Shown in pieces: positions 14,536 through 15,308 of a stretch of DNA of 15,308 bases. The notes beneath the pieces are model-generated. The model was not told where the DNA came from. It was given only the letters and a program-made list of their open reading frames with translations, and made no database searches. The position numbers were made by a program, and so were the translations under genes. Source of the stretch: Allomuricauda sp. GTDB lineage: Bacteria > Bacteroidota > Bacteroidia > Flavobacteriales > Flavobacteriaceae. Location: contig JANQOD010000322.1 of the NCBI GenBank assembly GCA_028289745.1, positions 1 to 15,308 on the forward strand, given 5' to 3'. Every line of letters begins with the position of its first letter. Position 1 is the stretch's first letter.

Positions 14536-15266
14536 TGAAGATAAAGGCGGTCATAGTTGAAGACGAGGCGAACAGCCGTGAAATCTTACGGAATTATCTC
14601 GATAAATATTGCAAAAATGTCTCTCTTTTGGGTGAGGCCGCAACCATTAAAGAAGGGGTGAAGTTGATTGAAGAGACACAACCTGACCTTGTATTTTTAG
14701 ATGTGGAAATGCCCTTTGGCAATGCCTTTGATCTCTTAGATGCCATACCTGACCGTACTTTTGAGACCGTGTTCGTGACGGCTTACGACCAATATGCGAT
14801 CGATGCCCTGAACAGTCATGCGGCTTACTATCTGATGAAACCCATTAACATTGACGAACTCATTAAGGCTGTAGCGTATGTGGGCGAGGTAAAAGTGCGG
14901 GAAAACGCATTAGCGGGCCGAATCTTGCAGCCAAAGATAAAAAAGGCGGAGGGCAAGATCACATTGCCCCAACAAGACGGTTTTCAGGTATTGGAGGTGT
15001 CGGATATTTTCTTCTGCAAGGCCGATGACAATTACACAGAAATTTATCTAAAGGAAAAGAAAATACTTGTCAGCAAAACCTTGAAATATTTTGAAGAAGC
15101 CCTGTCAGGTTTCCCTTTTGCCCGTATCCACAAATCGTATTTGGTGAACATTGACGAAATCAGAAAATATAAAAAGGGCAAAGGGGGCAGTGTAGTCTTG
15201 TCGAACGGAAAAGAACTCTCGGTTTCGGCTTCCCAAAAAGCAAATTTGCTATCATTTTTTAAGTAA
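14535..15266 (+). CDS. LytTR-family response regulator
   Basis: A 243-residue two-domain response regulator, the cognate partner of the preceding kinase. The receiver domain (about 3-118) has the acidic pair E9/D10, the phospho-acceptor D56 in LVFLDVEMP, the conserved T in FVTAYDQYA and the K-P pair in YLMKPINIDEL. The C-terminal LytTR DNA-binding domain (about 140-240) has the typical DIFFCKADDNYTEIYL, FARIHKSYLVNIDEI and GKELSVSASQK blocks. The ATG at 14535 shares its A with the kinase stop codon (TGATG), so translation is coupled; an in-frame TTG three bases earlier is not needed. LytTR regulators bind pairs of direct repeats, and a matching repeat lies at 12202-12232. No terminator is visible in the 42 bases that follow. 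Confidence 0.95.
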   Translation: MKIKAVIVEDEANSREILRNYLDKYCKNVSLLGEAATIKEGVKLIEETQPDLVFLDVEMPFGNAFDLLDAIPDRTFETVFVTAYDQYAIDALNSHAAYYLMKPINIDELIKAVAYVGEVKVRENALAGRILQPKIKKAEGKITLPQQDGFQVLEVSDIFFCKADDNYTEIYLKEKKILVSKTLKYFEEALSGFPFARIHKSYLVNIDEIRKYKKGKGGSVVLSNGKELSVSASQKANLLSFFK

Positions 15267-15308
15267 TTTTCGCTACCAAATTCAAGATTATGACAATTCT
15301 TCCCGTAA

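Noticed and set aside
1..15308. CRISPR array, insertion sequence or prophage
   Set aside because: No regularly spaced repeats, no transposase or integrase, and no phage structural gene were seen on either strand.

Overview
The window reads as chromosomal DNA of a flavobacterium (Bacteroidota, family Flavobacteriaceae by gene content; the genus cannot be fixed from sequence alone). The evidence is a PorP/SprF-type protein of type IX secretion, a NifU-like protein with a doubled Nfu N-domain, LytS/LytTR signalling with an extracytoplasmic TPR sensor, A-rich translation starts with few Shine-Dalgarno sequences, and several promoter boxes close to the Bacteroidota consensus TAnnTTTG. All ten complete genes and the single partial gene appear intact, and coding density is high. 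No tRNA, rRNA, CRISPR array, transposase or prophage gene was seen. No gene-free gap exceeds 300 bases.

Bases 1-4711 (+ strand) hold a MacAB-TolC-like tripartite efflux operon: the 3' end of one FtsX/MacB-type permease, a second complete permease, a MacA/HlyD-type periplasmic adaptor and a TolC-family outer-membrane protein. The matching ATPase is not in the window and presumably lies upstream. The operon ends in two adjacent strong hairpins (4730-4771). tsaB follows (tRNA t6A synthesis), with a promoter box almost touching its ATG, and it ends tail-to-tail with mscS, the two stop codons overlapping.

Bases 5483-9729 (- strand) hold, in transcription order, the Nfu-type Fe-S protein, dodecin, a DUF255/YyaL-type thioredoxin-fold lipoprotein and an MscS channel. 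A rho-independent terminator sits after dodecin, and a consensus-like -7 box precedes mscS, so this is probably not one simple operon. A stand-alone PorP/SprF gene diverges from nfu. Between it and the next gene lies a 79-base nested palindrome resembling a dispersed repeat.

Bases 10966-15266 form the most interesting block: a secreted von Willebrand factor A (VWA) protein of unknown role, diverging from a two-gene sensor kinase/LytTR regulator operon (stop and start overlap as TGATG). The shared 213-base intergenic region carries a perfect 10-bp direct repeat with a 21-bp period, the geometry expected of a LytTR-protein operator, just upstream of a good candidate promoter for the VWA gene. 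The inference is a self-contained module in which an envelope signal sensed by the periplasmic TPR/carboxypeptidase-regulatory-like domain controls the VWA protein.
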